Shown here: piece after piece, positions 1-5,179 of the stretch | Position numbering within the stretch: position 1 is the first letter of the stretch | Layout of the letters: every line of letters begins with the position of its first letter | Notes under the pieces: generated by a model | Database searches by the model: none | Seen by the model: only the letters and a program-made list of their open reading frames with translations | What the model was told of the DNA's origin: nothing | Origin: an uncultured Collinsella sp. | Lineage (GTDB): Bacteria; Actinomycetota; Coriobacteriia; Coriobacteriales; Coriobacteriaceae | Assembly (NCBI GenBank): GCA_900751665.1 | Contig: CAADSV010000154.1 | Coordinates: 1 to 10,263, forward strand | Reading direction: 5' to 3' | DNA length: 10,263 bases | Position numbers and translations under genes: made by a program

Positions 1-199
1 AAGCACCTACGTTCCTCAAAGAATTGTTAGATTAAAAGTAACAGACCGGATGAAGATACGTGCGACGGGGGCGAGGCGAATGGCTGAGCGGTATCGATAC
101 GCGGGTTCAACGGTATTATATTGACCACATAGATTATCAAAACCGTCGTAAAACCCCTGGTTTCAACTACGGGGAGTGTCAACGGTATTCACTTTTTCA
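1..199. other. Non-coding lead-in, no gene recognised
   Basis: I see no supported gene here. An open frame from 60 to 272 has no ribosome site and no family resemblance. The stretch contains the perfect palindrome GTATCGATAC at 91-100, inside a 16-base word that recurs at 4407-4422. A word like TCAACGGTATT occurs near 107 and again 72 bases further on (9 x 8), which may be an eroded extension of the 8-bp repeat array that is clear from about 200 onward. Confidence 0.5.
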
Positions 200-263
200 G
201 CAATGCCGTATTTACGTAATGTCGTTATTGCATAGTTCTGTTATTTCGTTTTTGCCGTGTGCC
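200..263 (+). repeat. Octamer repeat array A
   Basis: Eight consecutive 8-bp units without spacers, of which gcaatgcc, gtaatgtc, gttattgc and gttatttc are clear members. The pattern is purine-pyrimidine-A/T-purine-T-N-N-C. Position 5 is T in 8 of 8 units and position 8 is C in 7 of 8. Positions 6 and 7 vary freely. The array runs into the first hairpin pair. The units are not identical copies: only particular columns are conserved, which suggests selection for a motif and not recent slippage. Function is unknown; a protein-binding array (iteron-like) is one possibility. Confidence 0.6.
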
Positions 264-331
264 GGGTTTTAGGGCAGAGCCCTAAATCGTACGCCGCCGG
301 GCAAAACGCAGTTTTGTACGGCGGCGTACGA
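261..331. repeat. Hairpin pair, left copy of large inverted repeat (IR1)
   Basis: Two adjacent hairpins. The small one has stem ttagggc (269-275) and gccctaa (279-285) with a 3-nt loop. The large one has a 12-bp stem (287-298 with 320-331) and an inner stem caaaac (302-307) with gttttg (311-316). The same pair of hairpins recurs in inverted orientation at 507-562, so the two copies form a long imperfect inverted repeat around 332-506. Neither has a T-run suited to termination. It could be a recombination, replication or transfer structure. Confidence 0.7.
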
Positions 332-343
332 CTCTTGCGGAAC

Positions 344-479
344 CGAACTATGACACAACGCAACTGTGTCATAACGTAACTACGTAGTAGCGTAGCTGTG
401 CGATAACGCGATTACGGCAAATCGAAATAACAGAACAACGTGACTGTGGAATAGCAGAACAATTGAACATTGAACTAAT
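344..479 (-). repeat. Octamer repeat array B (inverted relative to A and C)
   Basis: Seventeen consecutive 8-bp units, such as gtcataac, gtaactac, gcgataac, gcgattac and gaaataac. Read on the plus strand the pattern is G-N-N-purine-pyrimidine-A/T-purine-pyrimidine, the reverse complement of arrays A and C. By column: position 1 is G in 13 of 17, position 4 purine in 16 of 17, position 5 pyrimidine in 16 of 17, position 6 A/T in 17 of 17, position 7 purine in 15 of 17, position 8 pyrimidine in 17 of 17. The array fills most of the segment between the two inverted hairpin pairs. Confidence 0.7.
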
Positions 480-506
480 CGCGCCTGAAAATTTTCCGCA
501 AGTGTC

Positions 507-562
507 GTGCGCCGCCGTACAAAGCCCGGCGGCGCACTAGGGCTCTGCCCTAAAAACCCGGC
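507..562. repeat. Hairpin pair, right copy of large inverted repeat (IR2)
   Basis: This is the inverted counterpart of the element at 261-331. The large hairpin has a 10-bp perfect stem (507-516 with 528-537); the small hairpin has stem tagggc (538-543) and gcccta (547-552). The reverse complement aligns with 261-301 with few changes, including the gccggg-T-run edge. The inner loop of the large hairpin is shorter than in the left copy, which retains the caaaac/gttttg stem. Confidence 0.7.
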
Positions 563-579
563 GCCCTTGGCGGCGTTAA

Positions 580-675
580 AAAGTGACGCAATAACGTTGT
601 TACGTTATTGCGTTATTACACAGTTCGGCAGTCACACTTTTACATTGTTGCGGCATGACACAGTTACGCAATGTC
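580..675 (+). repeat. Octamer repeat array C
   Basis: Twelve consecutive 8-bp units in the same orientation as array A, such as gcaataac, gttgttac, gttattgc, gttattac, attgttgc, acagttac and gcaatgtc. Position 1 is a purine in 12 of 12, position 5 is T in 12 of 12 and position 8 is C in 11 of 12. The unit gttattgc is shared exactly with array A, and gcaataac, its reverse complement, also occurs. The array decays after 675. Confidence 0.7.
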
Positions 676-783
676 TCCGGTGCGTCTCGGTAAAAGGTTC
701 GCTACCGGACAGCCACCGGACACCGAGGCGATCTAAGCGCGGCGATGGTTTGCCGTGAAATGTGCTGTGAGATGAAAAATCTC
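676..783. other. Intergenic, no gene; short repeats
   Basis: No gene is recognised. Two near-identical words, accggacagcc and accggacacc, lie in tandem around 705-728, and flanking arms cgtctcggt and accgaggcg could pair with one mismatch around them. A long minus-strand open frame covering 632-1111 crosses array C, hairpins and a terminator and is not credible. Confidence 0.4.
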
Positions 784-863
784 GCAAGAGACGCGAACTT
801 GTACCTCCATCGTAAATGTAGCCACAAGTTCGCAGCCGTTGGCTCTTGCCAGGGCTCCGCCCT
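784..863. other. Nested hairpin, candidate origin of transfer (oriT)
   Basis: The outer stem pairs gcaagag (784-790) with ctcttgc (843-849). The inner perfect 10-bp stem pairs gcgaacttgt (793-802) with acaagttcgc (824-833). A small hairpin agggc-tcc-gccct follows at 851-863. An inverted repeat beside a short GC-rich element, upstream of mobC and a relaxase gene, is the usual arrangement of an oriT in small mobilizable elements. The inner loop contains gtaaatg, loosely like R1162-type nick regions, but I cannot place a nick site. A purely regulatory hairpin is equally possible. Confidence 0.35.
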
Positions 864-946
864 TGGACCTGGGTCGGTAAGTTGACTGCGATTGCATCGG
901 TTGATTGATGGCAGTTGGAATCGACGCCGTAGTTTTTAAATCTGTT

Positions 947-991
947 ATGAAGCGTGAAACTCAAAAACTCATCGTATTGATTTTCATTTGA
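947..991 (+). CDS. Possible 14-residue leader peptide
   Basis: A short open frame reads MKRETQKLIVLIFI and stops at 989-991, two bases before the stem of the intrinsic terminator at 994. The charged start and hydrophobic tail, placed directly before a terminator, resemble a leader or a small membrane peptide. No strong ribosome site precedes it (the sequence before is tttttaaatctgtt), and such a short frame can occur by chance, so this is a weak call kept only for its position. Confidence 0.15.
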   Translation: MKRETQKLIVLIFI

Positions 992-993
992 TT

Positions 994-1045
994 CGAAACG
1001 CCCGCGCAAAAGTCGAAACGGCTCGCGCGGGCGTTTCGGTTTTTC
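994..1045 (+). terminator. Strong intrinsic terminator
   Basis: A perfect 14-bp GC-rich stem (994-1007 with 1025-1038) is followed by a T-run at 1040-1044. This is a canonical Rho-independent terminator for plus-strand transcription, implying that something upstream (864-991) is transcribed even though no convincing protein gene lies there. It also separates any upstream transcript from the structured region that follows. Confidence 0.75.
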
Positions 1046-1654
1046 GTTTCGCATCTCAACTCGCGTCAAAACAAAATTTGAAAATCGATAGCGACCGAAG
1101 GTCGCGATCATAGGCGGCTTGACCGCCGCATGAAAACCGACTCGCTAATCCGAATCGCAATGCGAGCCGCGTCACCTTTCGACAAATCCAACAGCGCTGC
1201 GAGTCACGCTAATGACTCTCCGCGCCATTGAAATTGTCGAAAGCTGCCTCAACTTTTTCGCCGGCGTTGCGAAAAACGATTCGACAAGTCGAATGTTTGC
1301 GCCGCCCGCGGCGCAAACCCGCTGCGCGGCGATGCAAATACTCGGCATCCCTCGCATTCGCATCACCGCTTCGCTCTCGCTACAGCGAATTTCTAACACT
1401 CAGCATCCTTCGCGTTAAAAATTCGCTTCCGCTCACGGTCTTCACGCAGTTACAACGCCGCGAGGCCTCTCGCTTGGAATGAGACCTCTCATTCCACGTC
1501 TACACTGCGTTTCGCCCAATCACTGTTCCGGAGATTGCAAGATGACTGTGGGTGTCGTTTTTATGGGCCCATTCGGACCCCAAAAACACCACGCCACAGA
1601 CCTTGCTTATCGCCTGCTACGGCGATAAGGTTGTTGCGAAGTTGAAACTTCGCG
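1046..1654 (+). ncRNA. Dense stem-loop region, candidate large structured RNA or ssDNA element
   Basis: No protein gene is supported, but nearly the whole stretch is covered by consecutive stems: 1091-1096/1100-1105, 1113-1117/1123-1127, 1141-1145/1162-1166, 1176-1184/1235-1243 enclosing 1201-1205/1212-1216, 1254-1261/1269-1276, 1279-1285/1288-1294, 1295-1304/1309-1318, 1331-1335/1345-1349 and 1384-1392/1419-1427. A three-way junction follows, with 1444-1450/1504-1510 around two hairpins at 1460-1473 and 1476-1495. Then come an interrupted stem at 1546-1599, 1606-1614/1621-1629 and 1636-1653. Most stems are perfectly complementary. The chain leads into an intrinsic terminator, which would make a transcript of about 640 nt if transcription starts after 1045. 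The alternative is folding of single-stranded DNA during mobilization or second-strand synthesis. I saw no clear promoter. Confidence 0.4.
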
Positions 1655-1686
1655 ATGAAGAATCGTGGAGTCGATTCTTCATTTTT
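1655..1686 (+). terminator. Intrinsic terminator upstream of mobC
   Basis: A perfect 11-bp stem (1655-1665 with 1672-1682) with a 6-nt loop and a T-run at 1682-1686. It would end transcription coming from the stem-loop region before the mobilization genes, so it is either the 3' end of a structured RNA or an attenuator controlling mobC. Two more hairpins follow (1687-1692/1701-1706 and 1737-1744/1749-1756). Confidence 0.65.
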
Positions 1687-1765
1687 GGAACGACGCCAGC
1701 CGTTCCCCAAGGAAAGCGAATCGCATAGCAGGTTTTGATCGGAGGCCTCTCCGATCGCTGATTCG
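1687..1765 (+). promoter_or_regulatory. mobC leader hairpins
   Basis: A hairpin with stem ggaacg (1687-1692) and cgttcc (1701-1706) is followed by a longer one. Its inner perfect stem gatcggag/ctccgatc (1737-1744/1749-1756) lies inside an outer arm pair (1717-1724 with 1757-1765, one bulge). The last arm ends five bases before the GGAGG ribosome site at 1771-1775. The word gaggcctctc in this hairpin also occurs at 1462-1471, with a variant at 1481-1490. A role in regulating mobC translation or as a relaxosome binding site is inference. Confidence 0.4.
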
Positions 1766-1779
1766 TTTCCGGAGGAATC

Positions 1780-2316
1780 ATGAGCAGGCTTCGCCCGCAC
1801 ACCGTCAAAGCATCTCTTTCCGATGAAGAGAAGAAAGCAATCGCTTCAATTGCAAAACGCCATAAGTTAAGCGAAGCTGAACTTATACGGTTTGTTTTAT
1901 GCAACATCAACGAGTTTGATATTGATTTCGGTTCTGCAGAAAACGTCGACCAGAAATCTCGATCTGAAGAGATTCACATCAAGGTTTCCCCAGCAGAGAA
2001 AAAGAAAATCGAAAGCAACGCGAACTCGCTCGGTGTAACCGTCAGTTCATACGCCCGTCGCGTTCTTATCAGTGGGAAAGTCGAAAAGATAGATTTTGAT
2101 CGCGGAAGTGCCGAGAAAATTTATCACGAACTTTTGAAGCAGGGCACAAACCTCAATCAGCTCATGCATTTCATAAATGCTAACGGACTTCCCTCTTATA
2201 ACGAGATAGCGGTTTTCAGAACCGTTGACCACGTTACGAAAAGCGCGGATCTCGCTTTTCGATTCCTGAAAACTCTCGAGCGTCGTTATTTCATCGAAGG
2301 TGGCGAAACGAAATGA
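1780..2316 (+). CDS. mobC: MobC-like relaxosome accessory protein
   Basis: A 178-residue protein that probably binds the origin of transfer and helps the relaxase open the DNA. Two helical segments resembling ribbon-helix-helix modules lie in tandem: residues 8-45 (KASLSDEEKKAIASIAKRHK and following) and residues 65-97 (KVSPAEKKKIESNANSLGVT and following). The C-terminal half has GTNLNQL at 122-128, the signature seen in the bacterial MobC family. The start ATG has a GGAGG site at 1771-1775 and is preceded by hairpins. The stop overlaps the next start by four bases (ATGA), so the two are translationally coupled. Family assignment rests on the motif and the relaxase neighbour. The duplicated N-terminal module is unusual because many MobC proteins carry one. 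The gene is clearly lower in GC than genes further right, in keeping with horizontal transfer. Confidence 0.8.
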   Translation: MSRLRPHTVKASLSDEEKKAIASIAKRHKLSEAELIRFVLCNINEFDIDFGSAENVDQKSRSEEIHIKVSPAEKKKIESNANSLGVTVSSYARRVLISGKVEKIDFDRGSAEKIYHELLKQGTNLNQLMHFINANGLPSYNEIAVFRTVDHVTKSADLAFRFLKTLERRYFIEGGETK

Positions 2317-3512
2317 CGGTTATCAAGCAGAAGAGCGTTTCGAGCGATCGGTACGCAAAGAATGTCCGTAAGTACATCAACGGAAAACATGCCTTGGCCC
2401 GTGACGGTTGGAACATCGAATGCGACAAGTATTGGTTTTCTAAAATGGCGATGACCAGAAAGGTTTTTCATCACGACAAACCTTCGAGAGCCGGTGTCAA
2501 GAACGTGACTATCCTTCACCAGATTCTCGCGTTCCTGCCCGAAGAATGTTCGTGCAACGGCGGTAAGATGACTCCGGAAAAATGCATGTCGTACGCGAAA
2601 GAATGGGTCGCCCAGCATTATCAAAATCAGCAAGTTATCTTTGCGTTGCATGAAGAAAGCGATAAAGCTGGCAAACGTTATGCCGTCCACATGGCGATAA
2701 ATCGAACCGATTTGCTGACGGGTAAACGCTGCGACACCGGTGGCCATCGAGGCAAATACGAGCGTGCTTCATGGGTTCGTGAACTTGATGACAAATGGAA
2801 CCTCGTCCAACTTGAGAAGGGAAAGAAGAATTCGAAGATTCGTGAGCGCCAACCTCGCGAGATCGAAAAGGAAATCATCGACCGCGACGAATACAGTTAC
2901 AAAAACAATCTGCGCGAGCTGATCCATATCGCAATTGACGAAGGTCGCGCAAAGAACATGGAGCAGTTCAAAAAACTACTTGCATCATGGGGTGTGGATA
3001 TTTTCATCAAGAACAATCGAGTCTATGCGACAGATCTTGATATCAAAGAGGCCGGCAATCCGAAGTGCACTTTCAACCTGACTCGACTTGACGGTCGGTT
3101 TACGGTCAAGCAACTTGAGGCGGCCTTCGAAAATAACGTGAAAGAAGCCGAACGAGCCCTTCCATATGAGAAACGCTGTGAGATTTACATCCAACGTCTC
3201 AAGAAAGCGTACTCGGCGTGGGTCGAGCAGGCGAAAGCGAGTAAGGGCGTGGCCTACAATTCATTCCCCAGATTCATCGTACCGAAGTGTGATGAGGACC
3301 TGCTCGAAGATCCCGCCGTACGCGATGAACTTCTTGCGCGTCGCGGTTATGCAAGGGAGATTCGCAACCGTTACGCCGGCGCCGTTCCCGATGCCGGCGA
3401 CGATCGCGTTCGCGCCGCCGGCCAGGCGCACGGCGGTAGCGCCGTGTCGCGGCAGATGGACGATCGCGTTGTCGATCGCGGTGACTACTCGCGTGGCGAC
3501 GCGCCTCGCTAG
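2313..3512 (+). CDS. mobA: Relaxase / mobilization nuclease
   Basis: A 399-residue relaxase of the MobA/VirD2 type (Relaxase, Pfam PF03432-like), which nicks one strand at oriT and stays bound to the 5' end during transfer. The N-terminus has candidate catalytic tyrosines (Tyr14, Tyr21) near KYINGKHA. ILHQILAF around residue 69 matches the conserved H-x-x-x-x-F strand. The metal-binding region is FALHEES (His113) to YAVHMAINR (His126, Asn130). The usual H-x-H here reads A-V-H, so one histidine of the classic triad is absent. TDLLTGK follows, as in the family. The last 80 or so residues are Arg/Gly/Asp rich, higher in GC than the rest, and contain a 12-bp DNA repeat (3399-3410 and 3459-3470). 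It is coupled to the upstream mobC. At 399 residues it is of normal length for small mobilizable elements; no primase or helicase domain is present. Confidence 0.85.
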   Translation: MTVIKQKSVSSDRYAKNVRKYINGKHALARDGWNIECDKYWFSKMAMTRKVFHHDKPSRAGVKNVTILHQILAFLPEECSCNGGKMTPEKCMSYAKEWVAQHYQNQQVIFALHEESDKAGKRYAVHMAINRTDLLTGKRCDTGGHRGKYERASWVRELDDKWNLVQLEKGKKNSKIRERQPREIEKEIIDRDEYSYKNNLRELIHIAIDEGRAKNMEQFKKLLASWGVDIFIKNNRVYATDLDIKEAGNPKCTFNLTRLDGRFTVKQLEAAFENNVKEAERALPYEKRCEIYIQRLKKAYSAWVEQAKASKGVAYNSFPRFIVPKCDEDLLEDPAVRDELLARRGYAREIRNRYAGAVPDAGDDRVRAAGQAHGGSAVSRQMDDRVVDRGDYSRGDAPR

Positions 3513-3548
3513 CTTGGCCCTGCCCGAGTTTTCGGTGAGGTGGTCGCT

Positions 3549-3614
3549 ATGTCTGAGTTCCGTCTTATGATCGTCGCTCTTCTTCTGGTGACCATTCTGG
3601 CCATTTTTGGCTAG
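3549..3614 (+). CDS. 21-residue hydrophobic microprotein
   Basis: A short frame reads MSEFRLMIVALLLVTILAIF plus a final G. A GAGGTGG ribosome site precedes the ATG with about seven bases between, and a hairpin resembling a terminator follows at 3639-3669. One membrane helix covers nearly the whole peptide after a short charged start. It lies 36 bases behind the relaxase and could be in its transcript. Single-helix peptides of this size include type I toxins, small regulators of membrane complexes and phage lysis peptides; nothing in the sequence distinguishes them. The ribosome site, length and terminator support a real gene. Confidence 0.5.
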   Translation: MSEFRLMIVALLLVTILAIFG

Positions 3615-3638
3615 GGTAAAACCTGGCCTTTAAAGACC

Positions 3639-3669
3639 AAAGCCGCCCCTGCCTGGGACGGCTTTGTTT
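3639..3669 (+). terminator. Intrinsic terminator behind mobilization genes
   Basis: Stem aaagccg (3639-3645) pairs with cggcttt (3659-3665), with ccc/ggg continuing after one mismatch and a short T-run (gttt) behind. It would end the mobC-relaxase-microprotein transcript. Confidence 0.6.
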
Positions 3670-3698
3670 CCTCGATTACCAACTCCATCCGGACACTT

Positions 3699-3734
3699 CC
3701 CGCATTCATCCGCGTGTGTACGGATGAATGCGGG
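3699..3734. repeat. Perfect 14-bp inverted repeat between convergent genes
   Basis: Arms 3699-3712 and 3721-3734 are perfectly complementary with an 8-nt loop and no T-run on either side. A second hairpin (3749-3755 with 3761-3767) follows. Lying between the plus-strand microprotein terminator and the 3' end of the minus-strand gene at 3778, it may terminate the minus-strand unit without a classical U-tract, or protect its 3' end. Confidence 0.5.
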
Positions 3735-3777
3735 GCTCGATAGCTCGGCGGCCTGATCGGCAGGCCGACGGGAACTC

Positions 3778-4206
3778 TCACTCCTCGATAAAAGCCGGCA
3801 CCCGGTTAGTTCTGCGCATCTTGAAATCGCCAGTCTCGTGGGAGACGTAGAGAATGCCGTCCATCCCGTCTCGCGATGCATATGACAGGTGAACCGAACC
3901 GCAATCCGCTCCATCATCGTCGAGAAGATCGAACGAATTCGGATCGCTCGTTGCGGCCAAACGACCACTCATGCAAGAGCCATCGCCATTACAGATTTGC
4001 CATTCCATGTCTTCGCCTGCGAGAATCGCCATAGACGGCCCGGTCGCGCCATCGCTGACATACATCCCGTCTATGCCAAACCCGTTTTCAGCGCCATCGA
4101 TAAACGATTGCTCGGACCTATACGTCGCGAATGATGCGCACAGCGCCATTGCAAGACCGATCGCAAGGCCAACAGCCGCTATCTTTGCATAGCTCCTGCC
4201 CATCAT
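3778..4206 (-). CDS. Membrane-anchored small extracellular protein, unknown
   Basis: A 142-residue protein I do not recognise. Residues 5-27 form one hydrophobic segment preceded by MMGRSYAK, so the rest is exported, either anchored or released. There is no proper lipobox before Cys23 (the residue before it is Leu). The exported part is acidic and has three cysteines, at 72, 78 (ICNGDGSC) and 102 (DCGS), giving a possible disulphide. A closing stretch MRRTNRVPAFIEE follows. Its ATG lies one base after the stop of the preceding gene, so the two are almost certainly translated together and act in the same process. The partner is a Tat-type exported protein; a receptor, inhibitor or immunity role for this protein is conceivable but not shown. 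ATG at 4206 or 4203 are both possible starts. Confidence 0.7.
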   Translation of the reverse strand: MMGRSYAKIAAVGLAIGLAMALCASFATYRSEQSFIDGAENGFGIDGMYVSDGATGPSMAILAGEDMEWQICNGDGSCMSGRLAATSDPNSFDLLDDDGADCGSVHLSYASRDGMDGILYVSHETGDFKMRRTNRVPAFIEE

Positions 4207-4207
4207 G

Positions 4208-4861
4208 TCATCCTACTTTTCGCTTGCCCAGGGAAAGGCGGAAGAAGTTATTCGTCGCTGCTTTTTTGTACACCTTCTTGACGCCGTTGACGGTCTCGTA
4301 AACAACAAACGGCTGAACCTTGTGCTCGACGTTCGCCGTCGCTTTCCAAAAGCCGGCACCGTCGATGTGAATGGAATACCCAGTCGCCGACAGATTGCGC
4401 TTTGCCAGCGGTATCGATACGCCTATGCTTCCGAGACCATTCGGGAGCGGCACCGATACACTCACCGAACCGCCGCCAGACGGCTGGACGTTTATGGAAC
4501 CGCCCCCGTCGATGTGAACGCCCCCCGGGGGCTGTCCAGCAACGTCGTGCCATCCGCTGGCTTTCGTTTGCACGCTCCCGTATACGGTGCTGTAGCTTGG
4601 GCGCCCGCGTGTCGCATAGGGCTCAACACCATCAGATGACATCGCCTCTTCTATGATAAGGGCCGCTTCTTGCTCTGCACGTTGACGCACAATCGCCTCG
4701 ACATCAGATTCACTCAGATCCGGGAACGCTAGGAATTCTACGGTTTCAGAATCGCAACCATCAGCAAATGCACCATTTGGGGTGATTAGCGACAGTCCGC
4801 CCAATGCGGCTGCCGTCAGGATTGACCTGCGAGTAATAAACAGGTTTTCCATCGCACTCAT
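4208..4861 (-). CDS. Exported Gly/Ser-rich protein with Tat-like signal
   Basis: A 217-residue protein of unknown function. I chose ATG 4861 because GGAGG stands five bases before it and the signal peptide then sits correctly; the frame is open up to 4999, but that part has no such site. Residues 9-33 read ITRRSILTAAALGG and on to AFA: a twin-arginine motif (Arg11-Arg12), hydrophobic core and signal-peptidase site, so the mature protein begins near Asp34. Residues 34-75 are acidic and helical (DVEAIVRQRAEQEAAL), like a propeptide. From about 80 on the chain is Gly/Ser-rich beta-type sequence (GGGSINVQPSGGGSVSVSV), ending basic with no membrane anchor. The organisation of signal, acidic spacer and beta domain resembles secreted effector or bacteriocin precursors, but no family can be named. 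It is the first gene of a two-gene unit. Confidence 0.7.
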   Translation of the reverse strand: MSAMENLFITRRSILTAAALGGLSLITPNGAFADGCDSETVEFLAFPDLSESDVEAIVRQRAEQEAALIIEEAMSSDGVEPYATRGRPSYSTVYGSVQTKASGWHDVAGQPPGGVHIDGGGSINVQPSGGGSVSVSVPLPNGLGSIGVSIPLAKRNLSATGYSIHIDGAGFWKATANVEHKVQPFVVYETVNGVKKVYKKAATNNFFRLSLGKRKVG

Positions 4862-4969
4862 CTTCGCCTCCAAACTTCTCACCGGGGTCTTCTTGCCAAT
4901 TTTTGCCCCGGCTCGGTTACTTCGGTTACTTGAGAGCTCCCATATACGCTTGTTACCCATGTACGTAAT

Positions 4970-4996
4970 ATTAATTTCGGACATATCGAAATTAAT
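4970..4996 (-). promoter_or_regulatory. Perfect inverted repeat, candidate operator
   Basis: Arms attaatttcg (4970-4979) and cgaaattaat (4987-4996) are perfectly complementary with a 7-nt spacer. The AT-rich palindrome lies about 110 bases upstream of the exported-protein start, within a stretch that reads ttgatt and aattaatatt on the minus strand, so it could overlap that promoter. A tandem 9-bp repeat, cggttactt twice (4914-4931), lies in the leader. No regulator gene is adjacent. Confidence 0.45.
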
Positions 4997-5087
4997 CAAT
5001 GGTTGCGGGAGTTTCCGACTTCAGTGAAATGCCACCCTATACCCACAGAATCAGTCTGGCTTGACATGTGCCATGCACATGAGAAAG

Positions 5088-5146
5088 GGTCGAACCGAAG
5101 TGTCTGGCCGGACGCCAATTGTCCGGGAACTGCTTCGGATTCGACC
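5088..5146 (-). terminator. Long hairpin behind the small helical gene
   Basis: Arms ggtcgaaccgaag (5088-5100) and 5133-5146 pair over 13 bases with one bulge, around an inner stem ccggac (5108-5113) with gtccgg (5121-5126). On the minus strand a weak U-run (cuuucuc) follows, 34 bases past the stop of the gene at 5180. It is probably a terminator for that gene. The rest of 4862-5179 holds no gene that I can support. Confidence 0.4.
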
Positions 5147-5179
5147 ATCTTCTACTTTACACCATGGACATGTAGCGGT

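Noticed and set aside
66..115. tRNA-like words (tggctgagcggt and gggttcaa)
   Set aside because: They resemble D-arm and T-arm sequences but lie only about 15 bases apart, leaving no room for an anticodon arm or acceptor stem.
200..675. CRISPR array
   Set aside because: There are no spacers and no identical repeats of 24-40 bases; periodicity is 8 bp with degenerate units, and no cas gene is present.
632..1111. 159-residue minus-strand open frame
   Set aside because: It runs through octamer array C, hairpins and a strong terminator, has no ribosome site and no family resemblance.
3166..3570. 134-residue plus-strand frame overlapping the relaxase end
   Set aside because: It is an alternative frame inside the relaxase gene, without ribosome site, and its Arg/Ser-rich sequence is typical of a shadow.
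4138..4140. Cys23 of the 142-residue protein as lipid-attachment site
   Set aside because: The residue before the cysteine is Leu, not Gly, Ala or Ser, so the lipobox is not satisfied.
4862..4999. Upstream extension of the exported protein to ATG 4999
   Set aside because: It would put 46 residues before a clear Tat-type signal peptide and covers the palindrome 4970-4996; GGAGG at the correct distance supports ATG 4861.
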